Positions 17,973 through 26,803 are shown, counted from the stretch's first letter. The stretch is DNA of 64,000 nucleotides from Streptomyces sp. Y2F8-2 (GCF_014905555.1 NZ_BNGS01000004.1:558001-622000); one strand, 5' to 3'. Numbers and translations: made by a program. The notes: generated by a model not told the origin, from the letters alone.

Positions 17973-18687
17973 GGCCGACACCGGCTTCCTGTGACCGGGG
18001 AGGGTCGAAGCGGTAGCCGACGCCCCAGACCGTGCTGATGAGACGAGGGTGGGCCGGGTCGTCCTCGATCTTCTCGCGCAGTCGCCGCACATGCACGGTG
18101 ACGGTCGACAGGTCGCCGAACTCCCAGCCCCAGACCCGCTGCATCAGCTGCTCCCGGCTCGTGGCCTGCCCGGGGTGCCGGATGAAGAACTCCAACAGGT
18201 CGAACTCGCGGATGGTCAAGGCCAGTTCGGAGCCGTCACGGGTGGCGCGCCGGGCCGTGGGGTCCAGGGCGAGCGGGCCGGCCCGCAGCCAAGGCTCGGC
18301 CGCCTCGGGCCGGAGGGCCGTCGACGCACCGGCCCGGCGGAGCACCGACTGCACCCGCAACACCAGTTCCCGGGGGCTGAACGGTTTGGTCACGTAGTCG
18401 TCCGCGCCGACCTCCAGGCCGAGGATGCGGTCCTCCTCCTCGCCTCGCGCGGTCAGCATGATGACCGGGAGGGGGCCTGCCGTACGGATGCGGCGGCAGA
18501 CCTCCAAGCCGTCCATGCCGGGCAGCATCAGGTCCAGCACCACCAGGTCGGGCTGGCGGGAGGCGGCCTGAGCCACGGCAGCCGCGCCGTCGGAGGCCAC
18601 GTCGACGGCGAAGCCCGCCCGGTCCAGATATCCCGCGACGACCTCGGAGACGGTCGGGTCGTCGTCCACCACAAGTACGCGTTTCAC
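17962..18687 (-). CDS. OmpR-family response regulator
   Basis: 241 residues from GTG 18687, where the receiver fold starts (RVLVVDDDPTVSEVV). Phospho-acceptor Asp is in LVVLDLMLPGMDG, and LTARGEEED and DYVTKPFSP complete the receiver. The C-terminal winged helix contains LTIREFDLLEFFIRHPGQ and STVTVHVRRLREKIEDDP. The frame stays open upstream, but that part lacks receiver homology. It should bind tandem direct repeats; four such candidates occur at this locus, one just upstream of this gene. Confidence 0.93.
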   Translation of the reverse strand: MKRVLVVDDDPTVSEVVAGYLDRAGFAVDVASDGAAAVAQAASRQPDLVVLDLMLPGMDGLEVCRRIRTAGPLPVIMLTARGEEEDRILGLEVGADDYVTKPFSPRELVLRVQSVLRRAGASTALRPEAAEPWLRAGPLALDPTARRATRDGSELALTIREFDLLEFFIRHPGQATSREQLMQRVWGWEFGDLSTVTVHVRRLREKIEDDPAHPRLISTVWGVGYRFDPPRSQEAGVGHDR

Positions 18688-18736
18688 CCGACCGAGTCTC
18701 GCACCGGGATTCCACCGCGGACCGACGCACCCAACG

Positions 18737-18754
18737 ACGTCAGCGATCCGTAAG
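18737..18754 (-). promoter_or_regulatory. Shared motif, site D (CTTACGGATCGCTGACGT)
   Basis: Read on the minus strand; the best match to the consensus. It lies in the 104-base divergent space between the response regulator and the glycosyltransferase operon, 50 and 37 bases from the two starts. A weaker copy follows at 18767-18784. Autoregulation plus control of the sugar operon is plausible. Confidence 0.55.
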
Positions 18755-18791
18755 GAGACGACATCCCTTATGTCCGTTCTGCGTCCGTAGG

Positions 18792-19520
18792 GTGACTGAG
18801 GTGATCGAGACATCCCCCTCTTCCGTGGACGTCGTGCTGCCCTGCCTCGATGAAGCCGAGGCCCTGCCGTGGGTGCTGGAGCGGATCCCGTCCGGCTGGC
18901 GCGCGATCGTCGTCGACAACGGATCCACCGACGGTTCCCCGGACATCGCCCAGGACCTGGGTGCGCACGTGGTCAGCGAGCCGAGGCGCGGCTTCGGCGC
19001 CGCCTGCCACGCGGGCCTCACCGCCGCCACGGCCGACGTGGTCTGCTTCTGCGACTGCGACGCCTCCCTCGACCCCGGCCTGCTGCCGACCGTCGCCGGC
19101 CCCGTCCTCGACGGCGCGGCCGACCTGGTCCTGGGCCGTCGCCGCCCCACCGCCCGCGGTGCCTGGCCCGTACACGCCCGGCTGGCAAATCTGCAGCTGG
19201 CCCGCCTCGTCCGCCGCCGCACCGGCCTACGCCTGCACGATCTGGGCCCGATGCGTGCCGCCCGCCGGGAGGCGCTACTGGCCCTGGGCCTGACCGACCG
19301 GCGCTCCGGCTATCCGTTGCAGATGGTCGTCCGTGCCGCCGACGCCGGCTGGCGGGTGGCGGAGACCGGCGTGCCCTACCGACCTCGTACGGGCCGTTCG
19401 AAGGTCACCGGCACCTGGCGCGGCACCTGGCAGACCGTGCGCGACATGCGTGCCGTCCTGGCCGAGCGGCCATCTGCGGCCCCGGCCGACGGCGCCGGCA
19501 TCGCGGGAGGCGTCCGATGA
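18792..19520 (+). CDS. GT2-family glycosyltransferase
   Basis: 242 residues, GTG start. GT-A fold: VVLPCLDEAEALPWVLERIP, nucleotide-binding VVDNGSTDGS, and an acidic CDCDAS triad in place of the usual DxD. VPYRPRTGRSKVTGTW near the end resembles dolichyl-phosphate-glucose/mannose synthase-like enzymes. It likely moves a sugar from a nucleotide donor to a lipid or small acceptor. It opens a four-gene operon in which every junction is a four-base stop-start overlap. GTG 18801 is an alternative start. Confidence 0.87.
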   Translation: MTEVIETSPSSVDVVLPCLDEAEALPWVLERIPSGWRAIVVDNGSTDGSPDIAQDLGAHVVSEPRRGFGAACHAGLTAATADVVCFCDCDASLDPGLLPTVAGPVLDGAADLVLGRRRPTARGAWPVHARLANLQLARLVRRRTGLRLHDLGPMRAARREALLALGLTDRRSGYPLQMVVRAADAGWRVAETGVPYRPRTGRSKVTGTWRGTWQTVRDMRAVLAERPSAAPADGAGIAGGVR

Positions 19521-20170
19521 ACTCCCAGCGTGAGACCGCGGGTTCGGACACCCTGCTGGTCATTGCCAAGGAGCCGGTGCCCGGGCGCGTCAAGACCCGC
19601 CTCACCCCGCCCTACACCCCGCGGGAGGCGGCTGCCCTGGCCGAGGCCGCTCTGACCGACACGCTCACCATGATGCTCCAGGTCCCCGCCCGACGCCGGG
19701 TGCTGGTCCTCGACGGAGCTCCTGGTCCGTGGCTGCCACCCGGCTTCGAGGTCGTGCCCCAGGCGTCCGGTGGCCTCGACGAGCGGATCGCCGCCGCCTT
19801 CACCCTCTGCGACGGACCTTCGCTGCTGGTCGGCATGGACACTCCGCAGCTCACTCCGCGCCTGCTGACCGACGTCGGCCGCGACGGGCACGACGCCTGG
19901 TTCGGCCCGGCGACCGACGGCGGATTCTGGGCTCTGGGCTTCGCCGATCCCGGCCGCGACGGTGTCCTGGTGCGGGGCGTACCGATGTCCACTGACCGTA
20001 CCGGGGCCATCCAGCGTCGCAGGCTCACTGAGGCGGGACTGACGGTCGGCGAACTCCCGCTGCTGCGGGACGTGGACACCGCCGCCGACGCCGCCTCGGT
20101 GGCCGCCTGCTGCCCGCCCGGATCCCGGTTCGCCGCCACCCTTGCCTCGCTCGCGGAGAGCGTCCGGTGA
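19517..20170 (+). CDS. DUF2064 / TIGR04282-type nucleotidyl-transfer-like protein
   Basis: 217 residues. The diagnostic start is present (VIAKEPVPGRVKTRLTPP), followed by SLLVGMDTPQL and GPATDGGFWALGF, giving a GT-A/nucleotidyltransferase-like fold. The family is labelled arsenosugar-biosynthesis glycosyltransferase from some gene neighbourhoods, but no arsenic genes are here, so that name should not be taken literally. Overlaps the genes on both sides by four bases. Confidence 0.83.
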   Translation: MNSQRETAGSDTLLVIAKEPVPGRVKTRLTPPYTPREAAALAEAALTDTLTMMLQVPARRRVLVLDGAPGPWLPPGFEVVPQASGGLDERIAAAFTLCDGPSLLVGMDTPQLTPRLLTDVGRDGHDAWFGPATDGGFWALGFADPGRDGVLVRGVPMSTDRTGAIQRRRLTEAGLTVGELPLLRDVDTAADAASVAACCPPGSRFAATLASLAESVR

Positions 20171-21030
20171 GCGGCACATCCCACGGAACGCGCACTGGCG
20201 GCACCGCAGGGACGGAACTGGTGGAGCGAAGCGCATCAGAAGAGAACGTCCTGCACGTCACGCTGCCATCCCAGCCCCAAGCCCCCCTGCAGCGCGCTGA
20301 TCGGCCGGCGCCCGTCGAGCCGGGGGAGCCCTGGACGGACGACCCCTACGACCGTGCCCTGCGTGTCGGCCGCGGCCCGTTGTATCTGCGCCGCATGACA
20401 CCGCCCACCGAGGTGGTGGCCGAGCTGCTGCCGCTGGACGTGGAGCGCTTCTGCGCCGCGCCCGACGCCGCTGACACAGCCGTACTGCACCGTTGCACCG
20501 GGCCCGTCCTGGACGTCGGCTGCGGGCCGGGACGTCTCGTGGCCGCCCTGGCCGCCCGGGGCGTACCCGTGCTCGGAGTGGACATCAGTCCGGCCGCCGT
20601 CGCGCGGACCCGCCACCGAGGCGGAACCGCCCTGCAACGGTCCGTCTTCGACCGACTGCCGAGAGAGGGCCGCTGGGGGACGGCCTTGTTGATGGACGGC
20701 AACGTCGGCATCGGCGGCGACCCGGCGGCGCTGCTCGCCCGCCTGCGCCGACTGCTCCGCCCCGGTGGGCGCCTGCTGGCCGAAGTCGCCCCGCAGGACG
20801 TGGACGAACGTCTCACCGTCCGCGTCGAGGACGCCCACGGCCGGCACGGACGCCCCTTTCCCTGGGCCCGCCTCGGCGCCACGGCCCTGCTGCACGCCGC
20901 CGACGCCACCGCGTGGATCCTCACCGGCCGGTGGACAACCGGCAACCGCACCTTCCTGGAACTCCATCGCCCCCACCCGGGGGCCGACGCCACCCACGCC
21001 ATGCCCCAGGGAGGGCCGGACCGCCCATGA
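20167..21030 (+). CDS. SAM-dependent class I methyltransferase
   Basis: 287 residues, GTG start inside the preceding stop. The N-terminal 60 residues are low-complexity; a SAM-binding motif follows (VLDVGCGPGRLVAALAARG, then LGVDISPAAV). DGNVGIGGDPAALLARLRRLLRPGGRLLAE forms the usual second half. It would methylate a product or intermediate of the operon; whether on O, N or C is not visible. Confidence 0.85.
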   Translation: MSGTSHGTRTGGTAGTELVERSASEENVLHVTLPSQPQAPLQRADRPAPVEPGEPWTDDPYDRALRVGRGPLYLRRMTPPTEVVAELLPLDVERFCAAPDAADTAVLHRCTGPVLDVGCGPGRLVAALAARGVPVLGVDISPAAVARTRHRGGTALQRSVFDRLPREGRWGTALLMDGNVGIGGDPAALLARLRRLLRPGGRLLAEVAPQDVDERLTVRVEDAHGRHGRPFPWARLGATALLHAADATAWILTGRWTTGNRTFLELHRPHPGADATHAMPQGGPDRP

Positions 21031-22514
21031 CCGACACTGCCGCCCCGCACCGCCACGACCCCGGGCGCTCCGTTGCGCCCCCGCCCCCGCGTCCCACCGC
21101 GCGAGCGACACCACCCAGGGCCCGGATCCGAATCTCCGCCACCGCGGTCCTGCTTGCCGCCCTGACGGCCATTGTCGTCAACACCCTCCGTGCAGGGGAC
21201 AGTCACAGCGCCCCTGGTCGCCTGCTCGGCGGATACGCCGTCGCCTGGGCCCTGTTCGCCGCAGCCGCATGGACCGTGCGCAAGGTCCCGGCCCGCGCCG
21301 CGACCGTCCTCGTCCTGACAGGTTCGGCCGCACTCGCCCTGGCCGGGCTCACCGCGCAGCCGCGCACCAGCGACGACATGTACCGCTACGCCTGGGACGG
21401 CCGTGTGCAGGCAGCCGGTATCTCCCCGTATGCCTACCCGCCCGCCGCACCTGAACTCGCACGCCTGCACGACCACTGGCTGTTCCCCACCCAAGAAGCC
21501 TGCAAGGGATGGGGGCTCACCCACACCAGCAGCGGCCTCTGCGTGCGCATCAACCGGCCCACCGTCCCCACCATCTACCCGCCCGTCGCCGAGGCCTGGT
21601 ACCTCGCCGTCCACACGCTGTCCCCGCCGGACAGCCGCCACAAGCCACTGCAAGTGGCAGGCGCCGTCCTGGCCTTCGGCACGACCCTCGCCCTGCTCCG
21701 CGTCCCGCGCCGTCGAGCCGACCCGCAGGGAGCCCCGGCCCGGGCCGCGCTGTGGGCCTGGTGTCCGGCCATCGCCCTGGAGGCGGTCAACAACGCCCAC
21801 ATCGACACCCTCGGCGCTCTCCTCGTCGTGCTCGCGCTCGGCACCGCCACCACCGGGACCCGCCGTGGCGCATTGCTCGGCGCGGCGATCGCCGTCAAAC
21901 TCCTCCCCGTCCTCGCCCTGCCCGGCGCCTTGTCCGGGCAACGCAGGCCCGCCACGGTCCTGCGCGTCGTCGCAGCCGCCGTCGCAGCCACCGCCCTCGC
22001 CTACCTGCCCTACGTCATCACCTCCGGCGCGCAAGTCCTGGGCTACCTGCCCGGCTACCTCCACGAGGAGGGCTACGAGCCCGGCCACGTACGCCGCTTC
22101 GCGCTGCTGCGACTGCTGCTGCCGGACGCCGCCGCAGGAGTGACCGCAGCCGCACTTGTGGCGCTCATCGGCCTGTACGTGTGGTGGCGCGGGGACCCTG
22201 CCCGCCCGTGGCGCGGCGCGCTGCTGCTCACCGGCACCGCCCTGCTCCTCTTCTCCCCGAGCTATCCCTGGTACTCCCTGCTCGTGATCGCTCTTGTGGC
22301 CATGGACGGCCGCTGGGAGTGGCTGACGGTGACCCTCGCCGGCACCGCCCTCTACCTCGCCGGCCGGCTCCTGCCCGGATTCCCCCTCCAGGCATGGGCC
22401 TACGGCACCGCGGCATTCGTGATCGCCGCCGGGGCGTGTCTGCGCCACGGCCGTGCACGCGAAATCCTGCGGCCCCACGTCAGCAACCGGCGCTTGGGCG
22501 GCGAGCGGACCTGA
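21027..22514 (+). CDS. GT-C polytopic glycosyltransferase (GT87/DUF2029-like)
   Basis: 495 residues with about 11-12 hydrophobic helices. After the first helices, an acidic loop TSDDMYRYAWDGRVQAAGISPYAYPP carries the Asp pair typical of polyprenol-phosphate-sugar dependent GT-C enzymes. Later motifs: NNAHIDTLGALLVVLAL and AIAVKLLPVLALPGAL, as in actinobacterial GT87 mannosyltransferases. It is expected to use a lipid-linked sugar at the outer face of the membrane. Last gene of the coupled operon, so the pathway ends in extracytoplasmic glycosylation. Confidence 0.85.
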   Translation: MTDTAAPHRHDPGRSVAPPPPRPTARATPPRARIRISATAVLLAALTAIVVNTLRAGDSHSAPGRLLGGYAVAWALFAAAAWTVRKVPARAATVLVLTGSAALALAGLTAQPRTSDDMYRYAWDGRVQAAGISPYAYPPAAPELARLHDHWLFPTQEACKGWGLTHTSSGLCVRINRPTVPTIYPPVAEAWYLAVHTLSPPDSRHKPLQVAGAVLAFGTTLALLRVPRRRADPQGAPARAALWAWCPAIALEAVNNAHIDTLGALLVVLALGTATTGTRRGALLGAAIAVKLLPVLALPGALSGQRRPATVLRVVAAAVAATALAYLPYVITSGAQVLGYLPGYLHEEGYEPGHVRRFALLRLLLPDAAAGVTAAALVALIGLYVWWRGDPARPWRGALLLTGTALLLFSPSYPWYSLLVIALVAMDGRWEWLTVTLAGTALYLAGRLLPGFPLQAWAYGTAAFVIAAGACLRHGRAREILRPHVSNRRLGGERT

Positions 22515-23143
22515 CGGTGCGGCCACGGACGACACTCTCATCCGGGGCCTCCCCACCGACAACCGGTGCCGAGCAGGACGCATGGCGCTGCTCCTCATCG
22601 TGCGGCACCGCCCCGGAACGAGTGTGGACACGCCGCGGCGAGCCGGACGCCCTCCGCACGCCCGGCGAGTGAGGCGACGGGAGACGAGGTGCTCTTCCGG
22701 TGTCCCTGCTGCCGTTGGCCGACGCCACAGTGGACGGAAGGCCCCCGCGCCGGTCAGCAGTCGTCCGACCCGCGGGCGGAAACCGGCGGACGGAAGCACG
22801 CATACATGCAGCAGCACGCGTCCACTCCGGACAGCCGGTATCTCACCGCCGCCCGGCAGCGGTTCCATGAAGGCGGCTTCCCGGATGACGCAGTTGGTTC
22901 CAGCGCCCGCTGTGAGAGTGGCGATACCTGAGCATGCCGGTGGCGGTCTGAGCACCCGGATGGCGGCACAAGCTGTGACCCGGGCATTCCGCCTGCGTTG
23001 TCCAGCCGTGCCGGGTCCCCGCTCAACTCCACCTGCCTCGGCCGCCACCCCCGGGACGCCGGTATGGCGAGCGTTCGCGCCATCGGCGCCGCCGAAGCCC
23101 GAACCACCACCCACCGACCGAGATGCCGCGGAGGGAAGTCAGC
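22515..23143. other. 629-base region without a supported gene
   Basis: Several short open frames exist on both strands, none with a ribosome site or recognisable domain. A 40-codon frame starting at ATG 22806 was considered and left out. The RBS of the next gene (GGAGGGAAG) lies at 23130-23138. Confidence 0.5.
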
Positions 23144-23947
23144 ATGACGACGGAGCCTTTGACCGACTGGTCGCAGGACCACCGAGAGCAGCACTTCCAC
23201 AGTGTGATCGGCGGCGGCTGGCTTCGCATGCCCCCGCCCATGCTGGGGCTGTTGCTGGCGGCCCTCACCGGTAGGGGGAGGCCCTTGACGCGGGAGGAAC
23301 TGCGCCCATTCCTACGCAGCAGCGTCAACCCCTCCGGTGACTGGCAGGCCTCCTGTTGGGAAGACGGAGACGAGCGTGAGGGGAAGGACTTGACGGATCT
23401 ACGGGCAGCTCAGGCGGCCACTTCGACCCGCTACGCGGCTCACTACGGGTTGCCGCCGCTGTCCACGCTCAACGACATGCTGACCCTCATGATCGCCGCC
23501 GGGCTCGTTCACGAAATCCCCGACGCGGACGGTCACACTCGCCTGTACCCCGCGTTTCCGCTGCCGGCCCCTCACGAGGTCTTCCCCCTGGACGACAAGG
23601 AGTTGAGCGCGCAGCAAGCGCTGCGCCGCCACCATGCCTATGGGGGCGATTCCTCCCGGATCATCGCCTTGTTCGATCCAACGGGCCTGCGACACCAGGA
23701 GATCACTACGAATCTCGACCGCCTGGCACACGTGATCGACGGCCATGCGCACGATGCCCGCCAAGCGGTCCTTCTCCTCCTCGAGGGACCAGACTTCACG
23801 GCCACCACAAACATCTCTGAGGTCGCCCCGCACAAGGTCTTCCAGCTGCGCTGCGACTGGGACACATTCCACGCCCACCGCATCCGACGCGGGCGGCAGG
23901 GACGGATCGCGGCCACCGTCCCCACGGACGGAAATGACAGCACCTGA
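23144..23947 (+). CDS. Uncharacterised DUF6042-like protein
   Basis: 267 residues; ATG 23144 is preceded by GGAGGGAAG. The protein is soluble and acidic. Notable segments: HSVIGGGWLRMPPPMLGLLLAALTGRG, RYAAHYGLPPLSTLNDMLTLMIAAGLVHE (winged-helix-like), DARQAVLLLLEGPDF, and HKVFQLRCDWDTFHAHRI near the end. It resembles the Streptomyces family I know as DUF6042, from memory only. The architecture would fit a regulator or an immunity-type protein, but nothing proves either. Confidence 0.65.
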   Translation: MTTEPLTDWSQDHREQHFHSVIGGGWLRMPPPMLGLLLAALTGRGRPLTREELRPFLRSSVNPSGDWQASCWEDGDEREGKDLTDLRAAQAATSTRYAAHYGLPPLSTLNDMLTLMIAAGLVHEIPDADGHTRLYPAFPLPAPHEVFPLDDKELSAQQALRRHHAYGGDSSRIIALFDPTGLRHQEITTNLDRLAHVIDGHAHDARQAVLLLLEGPDFTATTNISEVAPHKVFQLRCDWDTFHAHRIRRGRQGRIAATVPTDGNDST

Positions 23948-24154
23948 GAGAGGACGCCACCGCGACCGGTGGTGAAGGACGAGAACGGGGCGCTGCCTCG
24001 CCGCTGCGCCCGCCGAGGGGAACGGCAGCAGATCCGAAGGGGGCGCCGTAGGACGGTGGCTGCGGACGGCACCTACGATTAGGCTTGCGGTAAGCGATCG
24101 CTCAGCCGACTCGGCGCAGGACGGCCGAGCGCCAGCAGAGAGGCCGGGAACCTC

Positions 24155-24967
24155 GTGCCAGTCATCGATGCCTGGATGCAGCACCCCACGCTCTGTCACT
24201 CCAACCACGAGATGTTCGAGTCGTTGCGCAGGTGGACGGGGCTGGGGGTGCTGGAGGAGCCGTTGCCGGTGAAGGCCACCGTGGCCGCGATGGCCGCGGC
24301 CGATGTCGAGATCGGACTGTCGGCGGCCTGGTACGGCCCCCAAGGGCCGCTCATCAGCAACGACGAGTTGGCCGAGTTCGTCGCCCAGTCCGACGGGCGG
24401 CTGCGAGGGGTGGCCGGCGCGGATCTCACCCGGCCGGTCCAGGCCGTACGCGAACTGCGCCGCGCGGTGCGGGAACTCGGCTTCGTGGCTCTGCGGATCG
24501 TGCCCTGGCTGTGGCAGCTCCCGCCCACCGACCGCCTGTACTACCCGCTGTACGCCGCCTGCGTCGACCTCGGCATCCCCTTCTGCACCCAGGTCGGCCA
24601 CACCGGCCCGCTGCGCCCGTCCGAGACCGGCCGTCCCATCCCCTACATCGACCAGGTCGCGCTCGACTTTCCCGAATTGACCATCGTGTGCGGACACATC
24701 GGCTACCCCTGGACCACCGAGATGATTGCAGTGGCCGACAAGCATGCCAACGTCTACATCGACACCAGCGCCTACACCACCCGCCGCTACCCCCGCGAGC
24801 TGGTCGACTACCTGCGCGGCCGAGGCCGCCGGAAGGTGCTGTTCGGCAGCAACTATCCCATGATCACCCCGGGCCGGGCACTGGAGCACATCGGCGAACT
24901 GGGCCTTGACGAGGAGGCAACCGAGCTGTTCCTGTCCGGCAACGCCCGACGGGTCTTCAGCCTCTGA
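24155..24967 (+). CDS. Amidohydrolase family 2 (metal-dependent TIM-barrel hydrolase/decarboxylase)
   Basis: 270 residues, GTG start. The amidohydrolase_2 pattern is visible: GVAGADLTRPVQAVRELRRAV, LGIPFCTQVGHTGP, LTIVCGHIGYPW, YIDTSAY, and VLFGSNYPM near the end. Members include ACMSD-like decarboxylases and lactonases acting on carboxylated rings. The usual N-terminal HxH metal motif is not obvious: the start reads VIDAWMQHPTL with a single His, so it may bind metal differently or belong to the subgroup lacking it. Substrate unknown; no partner genes adjoin. Confidence 0.8.
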   Translation: MPVIDAWMQHPTLCHSNHEMFESLRRWTGLGVLEEPLPVKATVAAMAAADVEIGLSAAWYGPQGPLISNDELAEFVAQSDGRLRGVAGADLTRPVQAVRELRRAVRELGFVALRIVPWLWQLPPTDRLYYPLYAACVDLGIPFCTQVGHTGPLRPSETGRPIPYIDQVALDFPELTIVCGHIGYPWTTEMIAVADKHANVYIDTSAYTTRRYPRELVDYLRGRGRRKVLFGSNYPMITPGRALEHIGELGLDEEATELFLSGNARRVFSL

Positions 24968-25247
24968 TCAACGCCTCGCGCAGTGGCCCCGGCGGTCGGT
25001 GGTCTGAGCCACGGCCCGTGGGTCGTCATTTCGTGGCTCCCTGAGCGAAGCCGTTGCAGATGTGGCGCTGAACGAACAGGAAGACGCCGGCGACCGGACC
25101 ACCGCCCTGTCCGAGCCAGGCCTGAGCTGACCGGCTCGGTCGGGCGGCGATGCCACCGCAGTGGTCGATCTCTGCTTCAGGACGCCGCCTTGCAGAAGAA
25201 CCGAATCCGGAGCGCTTCGACAGCTGCGGTACCGCCCTGACGGAACG

Positions 25248-25688
25248 TCAGGCCAGTGCCGCCAACTCGGCGTTGGCGCGCTCGGTGACCAGGGCGAGGA
25301 CGCGGCCGGCGGCGGCGAGGTCCTCGGCGGGTATTCCGCCCCAGATGCGGGCCGAGATGGGGGCGGTCTCCGCGCCGACGGCGGCGGTCAGCTCGCGGCC
25401 TGCGTCCGTGGGGTGAACGTGCGCGCCGTCCTCGACGAGCAGCTGCTTGGTCAGCAGTTCGTCGAGCGTGGCGCGGATGTCGGCCGCATCGGCCTTGAGG
25501 GAGCCTCGGACCTGGGTGACGAGATCGCCCGGCGTCTGCGGGGCGTCGGCGGTGATGGCGGCACGCAGGATGATCTGTTGCTGGAACGTGATGCCGTGCC
25601 GGGCCAGGACGTGCTCCAGTACGCCGCGGGCGGCGTAGTGGGCCAGGCCGAGGGCGCGGGCGTCGGCGACGGGTGCGGTGGTGGTCAT
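25248..25688 (-). CDS. MarR-family-like winged-helix protein
   Basis: 146 residues. N-terminal helix LGLAHYAARGVLEHVLARHGITFQQQIIL, then a winged helix with IRATLDELLTKQLLVEDGAHVHPTDAG. Its start overlaps the stop of a second MarR gene by four bases, so it is translated from that messenger. The pair may act as a heterodimer, or one may sense and the other bind; speculation from the coupling. Confidence 0.75.
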   Translation of the reverse strand: MTTTAPVADARALGLAHYAARGVLEHVLARHGITFQQQIILRAAITADAPQTPGDLVTQVRGSLKADAADIRATLDELLTKQLLVEDGAHVHPTDAGRELTAAVGAETAPISARIWGGIPAEDLAAAGRVLALVTERANAELAALA

Positions 25689-26179
25689 GGTGTTCCCCCC
25701 TGAGTGGTCTCGTCGATCGATAGGGATGGAGCGAGAGGTGCGTCGAGCAGGGCCGTCAGCTCGTGGGTGAACGCGCGCGTCCGCGGGGCGTCGACGCCAC
25801 CGAGCGGCTCCAGCAACTGCTGAAGCAGTTCCTGGACCACCGCGATGGCCTGCCGCGTGACGGCCTGGCCCTGCTCGGTGAGGGAAAGCTGTACGGCGCG
25901 CGGATCGCGAGGGTCGCGGGTGCGCTCGATCAGGCCGGCCGACTCCAGGGCACGCGCCAGCTTCGAGACGTACAGCGCCTCAAGGCCGGTGTGGTCGGCG
26001 AGTCGGCGCTGACTGGGCCGCTCGCCGGTGCGCTGCATGCCGTGCAGCGACGCGACCAGCGAGTACTGCGCGTGGGTGAGGCCCAGCGGAGCCACCGCGC
26101 GATCGACCGCGACGCGCCACTTGTTGGCGAGCCGCCACACCAGGAAACCAGGCGTGGGACCCGGTGAACCCTTGCTCAT
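25685..26179 (-). CDS. MarR-family transcriptional regulator
   Basis: 164 residues. Typical MarR core: FLVWRLANKWRVAVDRAVAPLGLTHAQYSLVASL, recognition region LADHTGLEALYVSKLARALESAGLIERT and wing RDPRDPRAVQLSLTEQG. First gene of a two-regulator operon, divergent from a GlsB-type gene. No Shine-Dalgarno site is seen and AT-rich -10-like sequence sits directly before the ATG, so the transcript may be leaderless. Two 12-bp direct repeats upstream are likely its own operator. Confidence 0.88.
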   Translation of the reverse strand: MSKGSPGPTPGFLVWRLANKWRVAVDRAVAPLGLTHAQYSLVASLHGMQRTGERPSQRRLADHTGLEALYVSKLARALESAGLIERTRDPRDPRAVQLSLTEQGQAVTRQAIAVVQELLQQLLEPLGGVDAPRTRAFTHELTALLDAPLAPSLSIDETTQGGTP

Positions 26180-26192
26180 GGCGGATAGATTA

Positions 26193-26219
26193 CATGGCTA
26201 CTATATCCATGGCTAGTAT
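26193..26219. promoter_or_regulatory. Direct-repeat candidate operator of the MarR pair
   Basis: CATGGCTACTAT (26193-26204) and CATGGCTAGTAT (26208-26219) differ by one base and are spaced 15 bases start to start. The region is AT-rich and lies right at the start of the MarR operon, overlapping its likely promoter. Confidence 0.5.
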
Positions 26220-26465
26220 CAGATCGGCGGTTCAGCGGTCCGGGCCCAGCCGCCTGACCCCGCCACCGCCCAGCGCCCACCTCGGCACCGCTCCGCGACG
26301 GTGGTGAACTGCTCCAGCACAGCGGGCCGTTCTCGCCTTCGGGAGCCTGGTGTCGAACAGCGGGAGGGCGGCGTATCAGGAGCCGGCAGAAGGGACGTTT
26401 GTTCAAGCGCAGATGGTGCACCCGTTGAGCTAACAGAATCTTTATTCGACCAAGCGGAGACGTTC

Positions 26466-26744
26466 ATGGGTATCATCGCGTGGATCATCATCGGGCTGCT
26501 CGCCGGAGCCATCGCCAAGGCCCTTATGCCGGGTAAGGATCCCGGCGGAATCATCGTCACCATGCTCATCGGCATCGTCGGTGGTCTGCTCGGGGGCTGG
26601 CTCGGCAAGGTCATCTTCGGAGTCGACTCCATCGACGGGTTCTTCGACCTCTCCACTTGGGTCGCTGCGATTGTCGGTTCCCTGATCCTGCTTGCCCTGT
26701 ACCGCCTCGTCACCGGTAACCGACGCTCGCACCGTCACGCGTGA
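26466..26744 (+). CDS. GlsB/YeaQ/YmgE-family membrane protein
   Basis: 92 residues, almost wholly hydrophobic, three helices: IIAWIIIGLLAGAIAKALMPG, GIIVTMLIGIVGGLLGGWLGKVIFG and WVAAIVGSLILLALYRLV. The Gly-rich GLLAGAIAK and GGLLGGWLG motifs define the transglycosylase-associated/GlsB stress family, whose function is poorly known. Short GGAG site before the ATG. A strong hairpin follows, so it is probably monocistronic. Confidence 0.88.
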   Translation: MGIIAWIIIGLLAGAIAKALMPGKDPGGIIVTMLIGIVGGLLGGWLGKVIFGVDSIDGFFDLSTWVAAIVGSLILLALYRLVTGNRRSHRHA

Positions 26745-26768
26745 CCGGCTCATAGCCTCATGCACCTG

Positions 26769-26803
26769 GACGGCTCTCTCCCATTCGTGGGATGGGAGCC
26801 GTC
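26769..26803 (+). terminator. Hairpin after the GlsB-type gene
   Basis: GACGGCTC and CCCAT on the left pair with ATGGGAGCCGTC on the right, with a 3-base bulge and a short loop, 25 bases after the stop. No T-run follows, as is common in Streptomyces. Confidence 0.6.

Noticed and set aside
19517..20170. Arsenosugar biosynthesis role for the DUF2064 protein
   Set aside because: The family label comes from other gene contexts; no arsenic methyltransferase, radical SAM or resistance gene adjoins.
22453..23274. 273-codon plus-strand open frame across the gap before 23144
   Set aside because: No ribosome site or domain, Arg/Pro-rich, and it overlaps the real gene in another frame.
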